64,000 bases of DNA. Origin: an uncultured Methanomassiliicoccus sp. (lineage in GTDB: Archaea; Thermoplasmatota; Thermoplasmata; Methanomassiliicoccales; Methanomassiliicoccaceae). Where the stretch lies: positions 62,001-126,000 of the forward strand of contig CALUEU010000002.1 in NCBI GenBank assembly GCA_944319735.1. The letters are read 5' to 3'. The notes under the pieces were generated by a model that saw nothing but the letters and a program-made list of their open reading frames with translations, was not told the origin of the DNA and did not search any database. Both the position numbers and the translations under genes were made by a program. Shown piece after piece: positions 56,208 to 63,595 of the stretch. Position 1 is the stretch's first letter. Every line of letters starts with the position of its first letter.

Positions 56208-56599
56208 TGCTTCTCCTCTTTCTGATTCAGCAGCTCTTCGACGGGTTTGGAGCCAATTCCACTGATGATCATGTTGATCTGGATAGTGTCTGGTGAAATT
56301 GTATTTCCCCTTACCATCTTACGGCGCCTCATTCCCTTATCTGGGGAGTTGAAACCGCTACTGTCTGATAAAAGGATGGCTTTTCTCTTTCCGCCTGGAA
56401 GATCGCTTCTCATTGGTACTCCGTCTTTGTCACTTCCTCCGGAAATTGTCAATTTATATCCTGGAAGACTAACGAAGATCCCATCTACAACATCTCCAAT
56501 TTTCTTACCGATTAGAGAGTTTGCATGATGACCAGATACATCCATCTGATAGGACTTTCCAGTCTTTACATCGTTAATGACAGCTTTAAACTCAACCAT
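56204..56599 (-). CDS. rps6e: Ribosomal protein S6e
   Basis: This 131-residue archaeal S6e has [20 protein letters not shown], the family signature [40 protein letters not shown] and the basic stretch [19 protein letters not shown]. It is the first gene of the run S6e, aIF2-gamma, PIN on the minus strand, an order frequent in euryarchaea. Confidence 0.94.
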   Translation of the reverse strand: MVEFKAVINDVKTGKSYQMDVSGHHANSLIGKKIGDVVDGIFVSLPGYKLTISGGSDKDGVPMRSDLPGGKRKAILLSDSSGFNSPDKGMRRRKMVRGNTISPDTIQINMIISGIGSKPVEELLNQKEEKQ

Positions 56600-56738
56600 C
56601 TAAACACCTTATGAATGGAGGACTTAATGACAACAGAGATATAAAGCTTATTACAGTGGAAACTTCAAAACAGTATCGCTGTCAGAGATACAGAAGAGAA
56701 AAGATTTACAAGCTTAAGAGTATGTGGTTGCAGATTGG

Positions 56739-57551
56739 ATGCCTTTGAATCAAGAGCCGTTTACATTCGAAGATCTCACCGAAATTTGTAGGAGAGAGCA
56801 GAAGTCGAAGTATCCTGTAGAGGTACGTCCAGACTTTTATCTGGCGGTCAGGGAATGCAGGGACAGGCTCAAAAGGGAGATTGAGAGGGAGTTTTCCATT
56901 GATCAATATTCATTGAAAGCAAAGCTAGCATCCAACCAATTGATTAAATTCCAGGAGAAGTCGCAGCAGGTCTTTGAGTTTAGGTTTGCCAAGATTCAGT
57001 CTATGGGGCTGAGAGCAGCTTTAGGAAACAGAGTTGACCTGAGAAAGCTTACTCCTGAAGAGCTTGAATTCTTTAATCTGATAGTTGAGATCATAAGCAG
57101 CAAGAAATCAATGCTTATTGGAGGAGAGTTCATTTCAAACAGGACTATTGACACATATACTGCTCCTGTGAAAAAAGAACCTCTTGTTCAGGAAGCTCCT
57201 AAACCTGAAGTGGTTGCCACTCCGGAAATCATTCCTGATGAAGAAGATGAGGAAACTCTTGAATCAGAAGAAGAAGTGCTTCCTGAGGACAGTGAACCTG
57301 AAGAATTTGTTCCTGTAGAAGAGGGCTCGAATCCCTCCGAGCCCGCACTCGAAAGTACAGAGGACGAAATTCCTGAGGTACAGGCTTCATCAGAACACAT
57401 GTTAGTAAGAATCTTAGCAGATATTCCTGAAATCGCAGGCAGCGACCGCAATTTTAGACTTAAAAAAGAAGATATCGTAACGCTGCCGTCACCGATGGCA
57501 AACATATTAGTAAAACAGAATGTGGCTAAACGCATTGATGTAAACTTATAA
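56739..57551 (+). CDS. gins51: GINS complex subunit (Gins51 type)
   Basis: About 270 residues: an N-terminal helical A domain (FTFEDLTEICRREQKSKYPV, VRECRDRLKREIEREFSID), a long acidic Pro/Glu-rich linker (about residues 145-215), and a C-terminal B domain (VRILADIPEIAGSDRNFRLK, KEDIVTLPSPMANILVKQNV). GINS joins MCM and GAN/Cdc45 at the archaeal fork. A GTG at 56724 would add five residues. The linker contains a 26-base copy of the 3' end of tRNA-Lys, translated as EGSNPSEPA. The linker's length is variable in the family. Confidence 0.85.
   Translation: MPLNQEPFTFEDLTEICRREQKSKYPVEVRPDFYLAVRECRDRLKREIEREFSIDQYSLKAKLASNQLIKFQEKSQQVFEFRFAKIQSMGLRAALGNRVDLRKLTPEELEFFNLIVEIISSKKSMLIGGEFISNRTIDTYTAPVKKEPLVQEAPKPEVVATPEIIPDEEDEETLESEEEVLPEDSEPEEFVPVEEGSNPSEPALESTEDEIPEVQASSEHMLVRILADIPEIAGSDRNFRLKKEDIVTLPSPMANILVKQNVAKRIDVNL
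57321..57346 (+). repeat. Copy of the tRNA-Lys 3' end inside the GINS gene
   Basis: The stretch starting GAGGGCTCGAATCCC and ending GAGCCCGC matches 58510-58535 at 25 of 26 positions (C for T in the T-loop). It covers the T-arm and 3' acceptor strand of the nearby tRNA-Lys plus one flanking base, in the same orientation, 1,189 bases upstream. The reading frame of GINS stays open through it. Confidence 0.85.
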
Positions 57552-58307
57552 TGTGATTGTTCTGGTATCTCCCGGTGTACGCAGGCAGTCTACTTTGTCA
57601 TCACAGCAGCCGAGTAGGCTTGATACTGTGTGAATAGCCAGGTCTGGAATGTTGTTGTTTTTGCTCAGGTGGGCGAGAAATACTTTTTTGTCTCCGTATC
57701 CAGAAGCCCAGAGGGCATGGGCGCAGTCAATGTTTGAAAGATGTCCTCTCTCAGATCTTATGAGTCTTTTCAGCATTATCGGATAAGGACCGTTATCCAG
57801 CATCCTTAAGTCATGATTTGCCTCGATTACTGCAAAGTCCGCTTCTCCCAGAGATTCAAACACGTCATTGTTGACTTTTCCCAGGTCTGTTGCCAGCAGG
57901 AACTTGTTTTTTTCAGTAGAGATGAAAAATGCGTTGGGATCTGCGGCATGATGAGTTATGGGAAGCGGCTTTATTTTCAGATGACCGATGCTGAACTCTT
58001 CAAGCGTATTGAAAAGAATTTTACTTTCCACTTCTCCAATATCTGAAGCAGCCATGGTGGAAGGATTGCAGCATATTGGAATGTTGTATCTCCGGGAAAG
58101 CACTCCAGCACCTCGGACATGATCTACATGCTCATGAGTCAGCAGAATGGCGTTGATCTGTTTCGGATCTATCCCAGCTGATTTTATTAAACCAGTCAGC
58201 TGTTTACCAGATAATCCTGCATCAATCAGGATGGTAATGTCTTCTGAACATACTGCCGTGCAGTTACCATCACTGCCACTAGCCAAAACATGCACTTCAA
58301 AACTCAC
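57546..58307 (-). CDS. Metallo-beta-lactamase-fold hydrolase (WalJ/YycJ-like)
   Basis: This ~253-residue MBL-fold protein has VHVLASGSDGNCTAVCSEDI, LIDAGLSGKQL, the metal motif LLTHEHVDHVRGAGVLSRRY, LATDLGKVNND and a C-terminal AHLSKNNN. Relatives are nucleases or processing enzymes. The GTG at 58307 is chosen: GTGAGG lies six bases upstream, and longer frames to 58451 would run into the tRNA-Lys promoter region. Its end overlaps the GINS end by 6 bases. It lies between the two copies of the tRNA-Lys 3' sequence. Confidence 0.86.
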   Translation of the reverse strand: MSFEVHVLASGSDGNCTAVCSEDITILIDAGLSGKQLTGLIKSAGIDPKQINAILLTHEHVDHVRGAGVLSRRYNIPICCNPSTMAASDIGEVESKILFNTLEEFSIGHLKIKPLPITHHAADPNAFFISTEKNKFLLATDLGKVNNDVFESLGEADFAVIEANHDLRMLDNGPYPIMLKRLIRSERGHLSNIDCAHALWASGYGDKKVFLAHLSKNNNIPDLAIHTVSSLLGCCDDKVDCLRTPGDTRTITL

Positions 58308-58460
58308 GCCTAACCTCACGCCTTCAGAGTGAAGTTTATAGAAAAAACTAACGGTCATTATATACGATCTGTTAATCAATAATGCTGATGCAATCAGCCA
58401 TAATCTGCTGCCTTGTTCGAAAGACTTATGTATGCCTATCTTATTCGCCACTCTTACACG

Positions 58461-58534
58461 GGGCTCGTAGCTCAGCTAGGTAGAGCAATCGGCTCTTAAC
58501 CGATGGGCCGAGGGTTCGAATCCCTCCGAGCCCG
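58461..58534 (+). tRNA. tRNA-Lys (CTT)
   Basis: Acceptor GGGCTCG pairs with CGAGCCC (58527-58533), discriminator G; D-arm GCTC/GAGC; anticodon stem ATCGG/CCGAT with loop CTCTTAA, anticodon CTT; T-arm GAGGG-TTCGAAT-CCCTC. No intron; CCA not encoded. Its 3' 25 bases plus one flanking base are repeated in the GINS gene. An island of small DNA-binding proteins follows downstream. Confidence 0.96.
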
Positions 58535-58735
58535 CCTCGCTTTTTTATTATATTATGGAATTAATCCCATTTGATACATTTAAGATGTCATCTGATTTTT
58601 TTTAATGCTGTTTTACATATTGAATATTTTATGAATGACATAGCGTTTATGCTGCCAGTAATGTTAGAATTTCATACGCGGGACAGCGGACAAAAAACAA
58701 TTTAATAAAAACCGACCGCCTATTCCGTACGCTAT

Positions 58736-59035
58736 ATGAGAAGTCGGCAGCGCGACATTCTTTCAATGCGTTACTCAACCGATGTGCTAGTGACTGTGCT
58801 AGAATCGGAAAAGCGCTGCAAATTTAGTGATCTGAATAAGTTTGTGACAAACCATTCCACATTAAATTCTCTCCTAGCTGCTTTTGAGAAAGAAGGTCTG
58901 ATCTTGATTGAAGAAGTGATGAGACCTCATTACACAAGATATATAGATCTTACAGACAAAGGCAGAGAGATAGCTGAACATCTGAAGCTAGCAAAAGAAC
59001 TTTTGAATGAATCGGGGAATGATAATGAGTATTAA
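58736..59035 (+). CDS. Winged-helix regulator (99 aa)
   Basis: The small winged-helix protein has DVLVTVLESEKRCKFSDLNK, TLNSLLAAFEKEGLILIEEV, RYIDLTDKGREIAEHLKLAK. The ATG at 58736 lies ~28 bases after a TTTAATAAAA box (58702-58711), so a leaderless start is likely; an internal ATG at 58766 is the alternative. It is a paralogue of the protein at 59364-59642. First gene of the small-regulator island after tRNA-Lys. The stretch 58536-58735 holds only this promoter. Confidence 0.75.
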   Translation: MRSRQRDILSMRYSTDVLVTVLESEKRCKFSDLNKFVTNHSTLNSLLAAFEKEGLILIEEVMRPHYTRYIDLTDKGREIAEHLKLAKELLNESGNDNEY

Positions 59036-59309
59036 TTCAGTTGAATTACAGATTGTATTTTACAGAAATGTTCTGCATCAGGATATCCAGATGATCGCAT
59101 GTAAAACGGGTCTGTCAGAGCAGAGAATTGGCAATATTTTAAGGAGAATTAGAACACGCTCCATGAAAAAGATACTACCTCCATATTACTATCTTACATA
59201 CAATACTGGGGTGCGTAAAAAGGTATACCGCTGGAGCAGCAAATATGAACTCTGCAGAAATATGTTCAATGAAGAAATTGAAAAATTTTTACATTCACTG
59301 AATGAGTGA
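59025..59309 (+). CDS. Small HTH-like protein of unknown function
   Basis: About 94 residues. The N-terminal part looks like an HTH (ELQIVFYRNVLHQDIQMIAC, KTGLSEQRIGNILRRIRTR), followed by an aromatic-rich segment (PPYYYLTYNTGVRKKVYRWS). GGGGA seven bases upstream supports the ATG at 59025, which overlaps the previous stop by 11 bases, so the two are co-transcribed. Family not recognised; the recombinase-like HTH and aromatic C-terminus would suit a plasmid or virus-derived regulator. Confidence 0.62.
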   Translation: MSINSVELQIVFYRNVLHQDIQMIACKTGLSEQRIGNILRRIRTRSMKKILPPYYYLTYNTGVRKKVYRWSSKYELCRNMFNEEIEKFLHSLNE

Positions 59310-59363
59310 GTTTTTCAATCATAAACTAGAATTCTGATTATTGTGTATTATTTTATGATTGAC

Positions 59364-59642
59364 TTAAATTTTAGTATTGATAAGTTCTTCGGCCTGCTTA
59401 AGCAATTCTGCTACACGTTTTCCTTTTTCAGTTAATGAAACTTTACGACTTCGTCTTACGGGATCTTTATCTGATAATTCAACAAGACCTACGTCTTCTA
59501 AAGAGTTCAATAGCTCTTTGAGCCTGTTTTGATTGCTTACAACATCCAATAGTTTGGAGATATATACAGGCTCATTCAGATCAAGAAGCTTAAACAGAAT
59601 TTTAACAACATTTGGTGTAGTCAAGATAGAATTGTTTATCAT
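59364..59642 (-). CDS. Winged-helix regulator, probably autoregulated (92 aa)
   Basis: This 92-residue winged-helix protein has VVKILFKLLDLNEPVYISKL, LKELLNSLEDVGLVELSDKD, VSLTEKGKRVAELLKQAEEL. It is a paralogue of 58736-59035. The start at 59642 is set by a CTATATATC box near 59672-59679 and removes a 43-codon hydrophobic extension that would cover the promoter. Three copies of GCATATGCGAAA lie at and upstream of that promoter, one between the TATA box and the start, as expected for autorepression. Confidence 0.75.
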   Translation of the reverse strand: MINNSILTTPNVVKILFKLLDLNEPVYISKLLDVVSNQNRLKELLNSLEDVGLVELSDKDPVRRSRKVSLTEKGKRVAELLKQAEELINTKI

Positions 59643-59654
59643 CTTTACAATTAG

Positions 59655-59745
59655 GCATATGCGAAAGTGTCTATATATCTTGATAAATATGTTAAAACGC
59701 ATATGCGAAAATACATATACAATAATACTATGTGCATATGCGAAA
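59655..59745. promoter_or_regulatory. Three GCATATGCGAAA repeats in a divergent promoter region
   Basis: Exact 12-base copies lie at 59655-59666, 59699-59710 and 59734-59745, in the same orientation, 44 and 35 bases apart. Each contains the palindrome GCATATGC. The first is between the TATA box and start of the minus-strand winged-helix gene; the others are upstream, toward the C2H2 gene at 59865. This is a likely operator array. Confidence 0.65.
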
Positions 59746-59864
59746 TAACATATGAGATGCTGATGAAACATATCGCCCTAAGAGTTAGAAGGGTGAGTTG
59801 GTGAAAAATTACAGAAATCTCAATGTGAACGTTTCAAAGCAAAACTTCAGAAGGAGATGCATAA

Positions 59865-60281
59865 ATGGAATGTGACTGCAACTCATGCAGATTCAATAGA
59901 ACACTTTCAGCACTTATCTTGAAAATTTACAATGAATATGAGAATGTTACATTCTCAAAGATAGAGTTTAGAAAAGTTCTCAGCAGTTTGATACATACGC
60001 GTGTAGATTGTCACATGGCAGAAAGATACTGGAAAGCTGCACAGAAAAACAACTACATATCTATTACAAGTGGAAATGCAGCAACACTTTCTGAACATAT
60101 ATTAATCTCTCAAGGTAATATAACAATAAGAGAAACGCACAAGCGCCTATCACATCGCTGTCCCATATGCAATGGGGACTTTTCTTCAGATGGCATTGTC
60201 AAAAAGCATCTGATAAATGTACATAATTTCAGCGAGTATCATGCACGATATTTGCTGAATATGGTTGAAAGAGATTTGTAA
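59865..60281 (+). CDS. C2H2 zinc-finger protein (138 aa)
   Basis: The N-terminal cysteine pair (ECDCNSCRFNRTL) is followed by a helical region (FRKVLSSLIHTRVDCHMAER) and a classical C2H2 finger at the C-terminus (HRCPICNGDFSSDGIVKKHL, INVHNFSEYHARYLL). C2H2 proteins of this size are typical of archaeal viruses, plasmids and their relics. AAGGAGATG begins at 59850 and supports the ATG. It shares the promoter region with the three-repeat operator array. Confidence 0.75.
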   Translation: MECDCNSCRFNRTLSALILKIYNEYENVTFSKIEFRKVLSSLIHTRVDCHMAERYWKAAQKNNYISITSGNAATLSEHILISQGNITIRETHKRLSHRCPICNGDFSSDGIVKKHLINVHNFSEYHARYLLNMVERDL

Positions 60282-60304
60282 TCATCTGCATTCAGTTAAT
60301 GTGT

Positions 60305-60392
60305 GAAGAAATGGCATGCGTTTATTGTGAGTGATTTTAAGTGAAGGTGGATCGACATCATTCGATAAATACTATCCAGTTGCCATTTCTTC
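60305..60392 (+). repeat. 12-base inverted repeat with inner hairpin (possible structured RNA)
   Basis: GAAGAAATGGCA at 60305-60316 pairs perfectly with TGCCATTTCTTC at 60381-60392. Inside, ATCGA/TCGAT form a small hairpin. It lies in the 302-base gene-free stretch 60282-60583, which otherwise shows only a 10-base palindrome ACTTCGAAGT at 60430-60439. It could be an RNA with a closed stem, a 3'-end structure of the C2H2 gene, or the ends of a small element. Confidence 0.4.
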
Positions 60393-60583
60393 ATGCCTTT
60401 AACACCATGTAGAATTTACCATCTTTGTTACTTCGAAGTTACAAAAACATATATGAAAGCAAACAGAAGCTAACAAAATGTTAAAGTCTACACAGCAAGG
60501 GCATACTGAAAGTACTACGAATTTGAGTGTAGATGAGATGTTCGACCATAACCTCTTATCTGCACTCGGGCTTAAATTGTGCC

Positions 60584-60796
60584 TTATTCTTTTTGTTTTT
60601 TAGCGTTTAACAGAGCCAGTTCATTGTTTACGCTTTCATAGTGGTCCTGATCTGCAAAGTAGTATCTCATGCAGTAGTTTGCAAAATCTCCGCGACCATT
60701 AAAACCTTTTTTAATTACTTCTCTGTCGATCTGGTCCAAAAACTCTTTGGAAACACTTGACTTTACTGGGTATTTTTTAGATACGTAGCGTGTCAT
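60584..60796 (-). CDS. Ribbon-helix-helix protein (70 aa)
   Basis: This RHH/CopG-like protein has KSSVSKEFLDQIDREVIKKG, FNGRGDFANYCMRYYFADQD and a short charged tail. A TATATTT box ~27 bases upstream of the ATG gives a leaderless mRNA, and an inverted repeat AGTTACC-CACA-GGTAACT stands just upstream of the box, as is typical for RHH autoregulators. A paralogue lies at 60914-61072. Confidence 0.68.
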   Translation of the reverse strand: MTRYVSKKYPVKSSVSKEFLDQIDREVIKKGFNGRGDFANYCMRYYFADQDHYESVNNELALLNAKKQKE

Positions 60797-60832
60797 AGGC
60801 GTGTAGATAAGGCTTTAAAAATATATTGAATG

Positions 60833-60850
60833 AGTTACCCACAGGTAACT
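60833..60850. promoter_or_regulatory. Inverted repeat upstream of the RHH gene
   Basis: AGTTACC and GGTAACT form a perfect 7-base inverted repeat around CACA, next to the TATA box (about 60820-60826) of the 70-residue RHH gene. Operator role is inferred. Confidence 0.45.
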
Positions 60851-60913
60851 TGTATGGTATGAAATATTTAAAGAAACACATATCAGAAGCTTTGGCTCTA
60901 GACAAATAGGCTA

Positions 60914-61072
60914 TCACACAGTATTCGTGGTCTTGCTCATCTTGTCAAAGTGGTAGCGAAGGATGAACAATACAGCCTCTTCCCTTGAACTGTAGCCATT
61001 TTCTTTTACATTTTCGTCGATTTTAGAAATCAACTGATCTGGGACATTTAGGATTATCTTAGTTTTGTTCAT
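60914..61072 (-). CDS. Short ribbon-helix-helix protein (52 aa)
   Basis: The 52-residue protein begins MNKTKIILNVPDQLISKIDE, continues with NVKENGYSSREEAVLFILRY and ends HFDKMSKTTNTV. It has the RHH pattern (beta strand TKIILNVPD, then two helices) and aligns with the protein at 60584-60796. It is short but has full RHH length. Its position beside the other RHH gene and a small-regulator island suggests a mobile-element or toxin-antitoxin origin; no toxin gene is seen. The 61073-61205 gap shows nothing clear. Confidence 0.68.
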   Translation of the reverse strand: MNKTKIILNVPDQLISKIDENVKENGYSSREEAVLFILRYHFDKMSKTTNTV

Positions 61073-61205
61073 AAGCATACTATGATACCTCGCTATTAAA
61101 AATTCTATTGAAGTTTTGTCATTAGAATATATTTTAATTGATGTGCTGGCATAATGATATTGTAGAAAGATATTTGATCTTAAGACATTATTAGCTGCTC
61201 TACTT

Positions 61206-61964
61206 ATGAATTATTTATACTTCACAGGGACAGCTGGCAGTGGAAAAAGTTCACTGGTGCATGCATACCAGGAATGGTTAGACAATATCGGCTTGGAGTC
61301 GATCATTGTCAATTTGGACCCGGGTGCTGATTATCTGCCGTACGATGCTGATGTAGATATAAGGGACTGGGTAAATCTCAGCGAGGTAATGGAAGATTAC
61401 TCTTTGGGCCCAAATGGAGCCCAGATTGCCGCAGCAGACCTGATGGCCGTCAATATCAAAGAATGGGGTCCGACTGTGAAAGAAATGGGAGCAAGGTTTG
61501 CTCTTGTTGATACTCCCGGTCAGATGGAATTGTTTGCTTTCCGACAATCATCTACCGCCATAATCGATGAACTCGGCCGTGATTCAGGATTTTTATTGTT
61601 CCTTTCAGACCCTATGCTGGCCAAAAGCCCCAACGGATTTGTGTCGGATATGATGCTTTGTGCCATCACCCAGTTTAGATTTTCCATTCCAATATTGAAC
61701 ATACTCTCAAAATCAGATATTCTCAGCGAAGAGGTATTGGCAGAGATGGAAATGTGGGCAAAGGATCCGTATGCACTCTATAATGCCCTTACGGATGGAA
61801 ACATTGATTCTCAATCCATCATGAACCTTGAGTTCCTCAAAGCCATGGAATCTGTAGGCATGTACCGCGAACTCACTCCTGTGTCGTCAGAGGACGGTAC
61901 AGGAATGGAAGATATCTATAACGCGGTTCAGCAGTACTTTGAAGGCGGCGAAGACGCGGAATGA
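61206..61964 (+). CDS. GPN-loop GTPase
   Basis: This 252-residue GTPase of the GPN family has P-loop YFTGTAGSGKSSLVHAYQEW, VNLDPGADYLPYDADVDIRD, the diagnostic GPN loop YSLGPNGAQIAAADL, G3 VDTPGQMELFAF and G4 LSKSDIL. Eukaryotic relatives help RNA polymerase II assembly; the archaeal role is not settled. It lies upstream of ribK on the same strand with two small hairpins between. Confidence 0.92.
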   Translation: MNYLYFTGTAGSGKSSLVHAYQEWLDNIGLESIIVNLDPGADYLPYDADVDIRDWVNLSEVMEDYSLGPNGAQIAAADLMAVNIKEWGPTVKEMGARFALVDTPGQMELFAFRQSSTAIIDELGRDSGFLLFLSDPMLAKSPNGFVSDMMLCAITQFRFSIPILNILSKSDILSEEVLAEMEMWAKDPYALYNALTDGNIDSQSIMNLEFLKAMESVGMYRELTPVSSEDGTGMEDIYNAVQQYFEGGEDAE

Positions 61965-61973
61965 TTTTTTTAA

Positions 61974-62034
61974 GTTGGATGCCGACGTGTCCAACACATC
62001 TTTTAAAGCCAGGGACTTTCAGTCCCGGCGGGCT
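61974..62034 (+). other. Two hairpins between the GPN GTPase and ribK (possible leader structure)
   Basis: GTTGGA (61974-61979) pairs with TCCAAC (61990-61995). Then GGGACT-TTC-AGTCCC (62012-62026) forms a perfect hairpin enclosed by AGCC (62007-62010) and GGCT (62031-62034). The pair of stems fills most of the gap before ribK. Either a 3' end for the upstream gene or a structured leader of ribK is possible; no known riboswitch is recognised. Confidence 0.4.
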
Positions 62035-62088
62035 GAATCTATAAATAATCTATAGCGAATGTTACTGCAAATCTTTCAGAGGTTCTTT

Positions 62089-62748
62089 ATGAATGAGAAA
62101 TTCTCGATTGCTCTTAGGCGCATAGCTGTGATGGGCGGTATGACTGATTATGTTTCCATGTCCTCCAGGGAGTTTGGAAAAGATCTTGGCATAAGTCAGC
62201 AGTCTGCTTCAAAGAGGATTTTGGAGCTGCTTGAGGAAAACCTCATTGAAAGGGATCTTGGGGCTAGAAAGCAGAGGATCAAAATTACTCCGCTGGGAAT
62301 AGAAGCCTTAAGACAGGAATACTCTGAGTATCAGATGATCTTTGATTCTAAGAACAGTATCACAATTACCGGAACTCTTGTAACCGGCATGGGGGAAGGC
62401 CAGTATTATGTCAATCAGCCTGGATACCGCAGCCAGTTTGAAGAAAAATTAGGTTATGTGCCTTTTGATGGAACCCTGAACTTAAAGATAGGACAGAAAG
62501 ATCTTCCCAAAATAGAAATAATGCGCAGAAGCAGGAGCGTCGTTGTTGAGGGATTCCAGCATGAAGGCAGGACATTTGGAGATGTAAAGTGCTACCCTGC
62601 AACCATCAGGAACCTTGAATGTGCTGTTACGATTCCATCACGTTCTCATTATACAGATACGCTGGAAATCTTATGCAAATATAATCTGAGACATACGCTG
62701 GGGATATCCGACGGAGATCAAGTGGATATCCACATCAGCGTAGAATGA
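62089..62748 (+). CDS. ribK: CTP-dependent riboflavin kinase with N-terminal HTH
   Basis: About 219 residues: an N-terminal winged helix (YVSMSSREFGKDLGISQQSA, SKRILELLEENLIERDLGAR) joined to the archaeal RibK domain (GTLVTGMGEGQYYVNQPGYR, LGYVPFDGTLNLKIG, CYPATIRNLECAVTIP). It makes FMN using CTP. The fused HTH suggests that it also regulates riboflavin genes. AGAGG lies six bases before the ATG at 62089; a frame start at 62059 is less likely. Confidence 0.92.
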   Translation: MNEKFSIALRRIAVMGGMTDYVSMSSREFGKDLGISQQSASKRILELLEENLIERDLGARKQRIKITPLGIEALRQEYSEYQMIFDSKNSITITGTLVTGMGEGQYYVNQPGYRSQFEEKLGYVPFDGTLNLKIGQKDLPKIEIMRRSRSVVVEGFQHEGRTFGDVKCYPATIRNLECAVTIPSRSHYTDTLEILCKYNLRHTLGISDGDQVDIHISVE

Positions 62749-62753
62749 AAAGT

Positions 62754-63590
62754 TTAGAAGGATTTTTTCACATTGTCTAGGACAGACTGGAAGATTGCTC
62801 TGCCGTCTCCTGCTCCATCTGGACATTCTTTTGATCTTGTCCAGTCAGGATGCTGGAGCCTGAACATTACCCGCTCAGGATGAGGCATCAGGCCGAGCAC
62901 GTTTCCTCCCTCGTTGCATATGCCTGCAATCTGTGAGATTGAACCGTTCGGACACCAGGGGTATGAGATTTCATCTTCATTTGGATTGACGTATCTGAAC
63001 ACAATCTGATCGTTTTCTTCCAGCTTCTCCAGGTATTTATTCTGCAGATCTGACGGGAACTTCAGATTGCCTTCTGCGTGTGCAGAGGGAATCATCAGCA
63101 CCTTTCCAAAGGGAACCTGAGAAGTGAAGAGACATTTTCCTTTGTTGTCATGTCTCAGAAATGTTGGACGGCACTCAAATCTGGCAGAATCATTGGTGTA
63201 TAGCGCAGATTGCGGAAACTCGCTCATTGTCTGCCCCATAGCCGGCAGAAGCCCCAGTTCAACTAAAATCTGGAATCCGTTGCAGATTCCCAATACAGGT
63301 TTTCCGGCTTCCACGAACTTTTTAAGATCTCCTGCCAACGCAGACTTCATCCTTGCTGCAAAGATCGCTCCGGCTCTGACATAATCTCCGGCAGAGAAGC
63401 CTCCTGGAAACGCCAAGACATGATAGTCTTCAAGCTTGCGCCTCATCGCCGGCGAGACGTCTGATGTGAGCTGCTTGAGATGGATCGTTTCTGCAGATGC
63501 GCCCAGCATTCTGAAGGCCTCATTGGTTTCATCTTCGCAGTTGGTGCCTTCTATTCTCAGTACGCAGACTTTGATGTCTTTTGTATCCAT
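62754..63590 (-). CDS. purQ: Phosphoribosylformylglycinamidine synthase subunit PurQ
   Basis: The ~278-residue glutaminase subunit of FGAM synthase, in purine synthesis, has VCVLRIEGTNCEDETNEAFR, AFPGGFSAGDYVRAGAIFAA, the nucleophilic cysteine in VLGICNGFQILVELGLLP near residue 110 and the His/Glu end GLMPHPERVM. It is longer than bacterial small PurQ (about 220-230) but lacks the PurL fusion. The ATG at 63590 lies five bases after the PurL stop and after GGTGA; the frame start at 63614 overlaps PurL. Confidence 0.93.
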   Translation of the reverse strand: MDTKDIKVCVLRIEGTNCEDETNEAFRMLGASAETIHLKQLTSDVSPAMRRKLEDYHVLAFPGGFSAGDYVRAGAIFAARMKSALAGDLKKFVEAGKPVLGICNGFQILVELGLLPAMGQTMSEFPQSALYTNDSARFECRPTFLRHDNKGKCLFTSQVPFGKVLMIPSAHAEGNLKFPSDLQNKYLEKLEENDQIVFRYVNPNEDEISYPWCPNGSISQIAGICNEGGNVLGLMPHPERVMFRLQHPDWTRSKECPDGAGDGRAIFQSVLDNVKKSF

Positions 63591-63595
63591 CTTAA

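Noticed and set aside
57321-58535. The region between the two tRNA-Lys 3' copies as a standard integrated element (attL/attR).
   Set aside because: The intact tRNA is on the wrong side, the DNA between carries only the end of GINS and a housekeeping-type MBL gene, and no integrase is present. Kept only as an unexplained duplication.
60584-61072. The two RHH genes as a toxin-antitoxin system.
   Set aside because: Both look like DNA-binding antitoxin-type proteins; no adjacent toxin-like frame was found.
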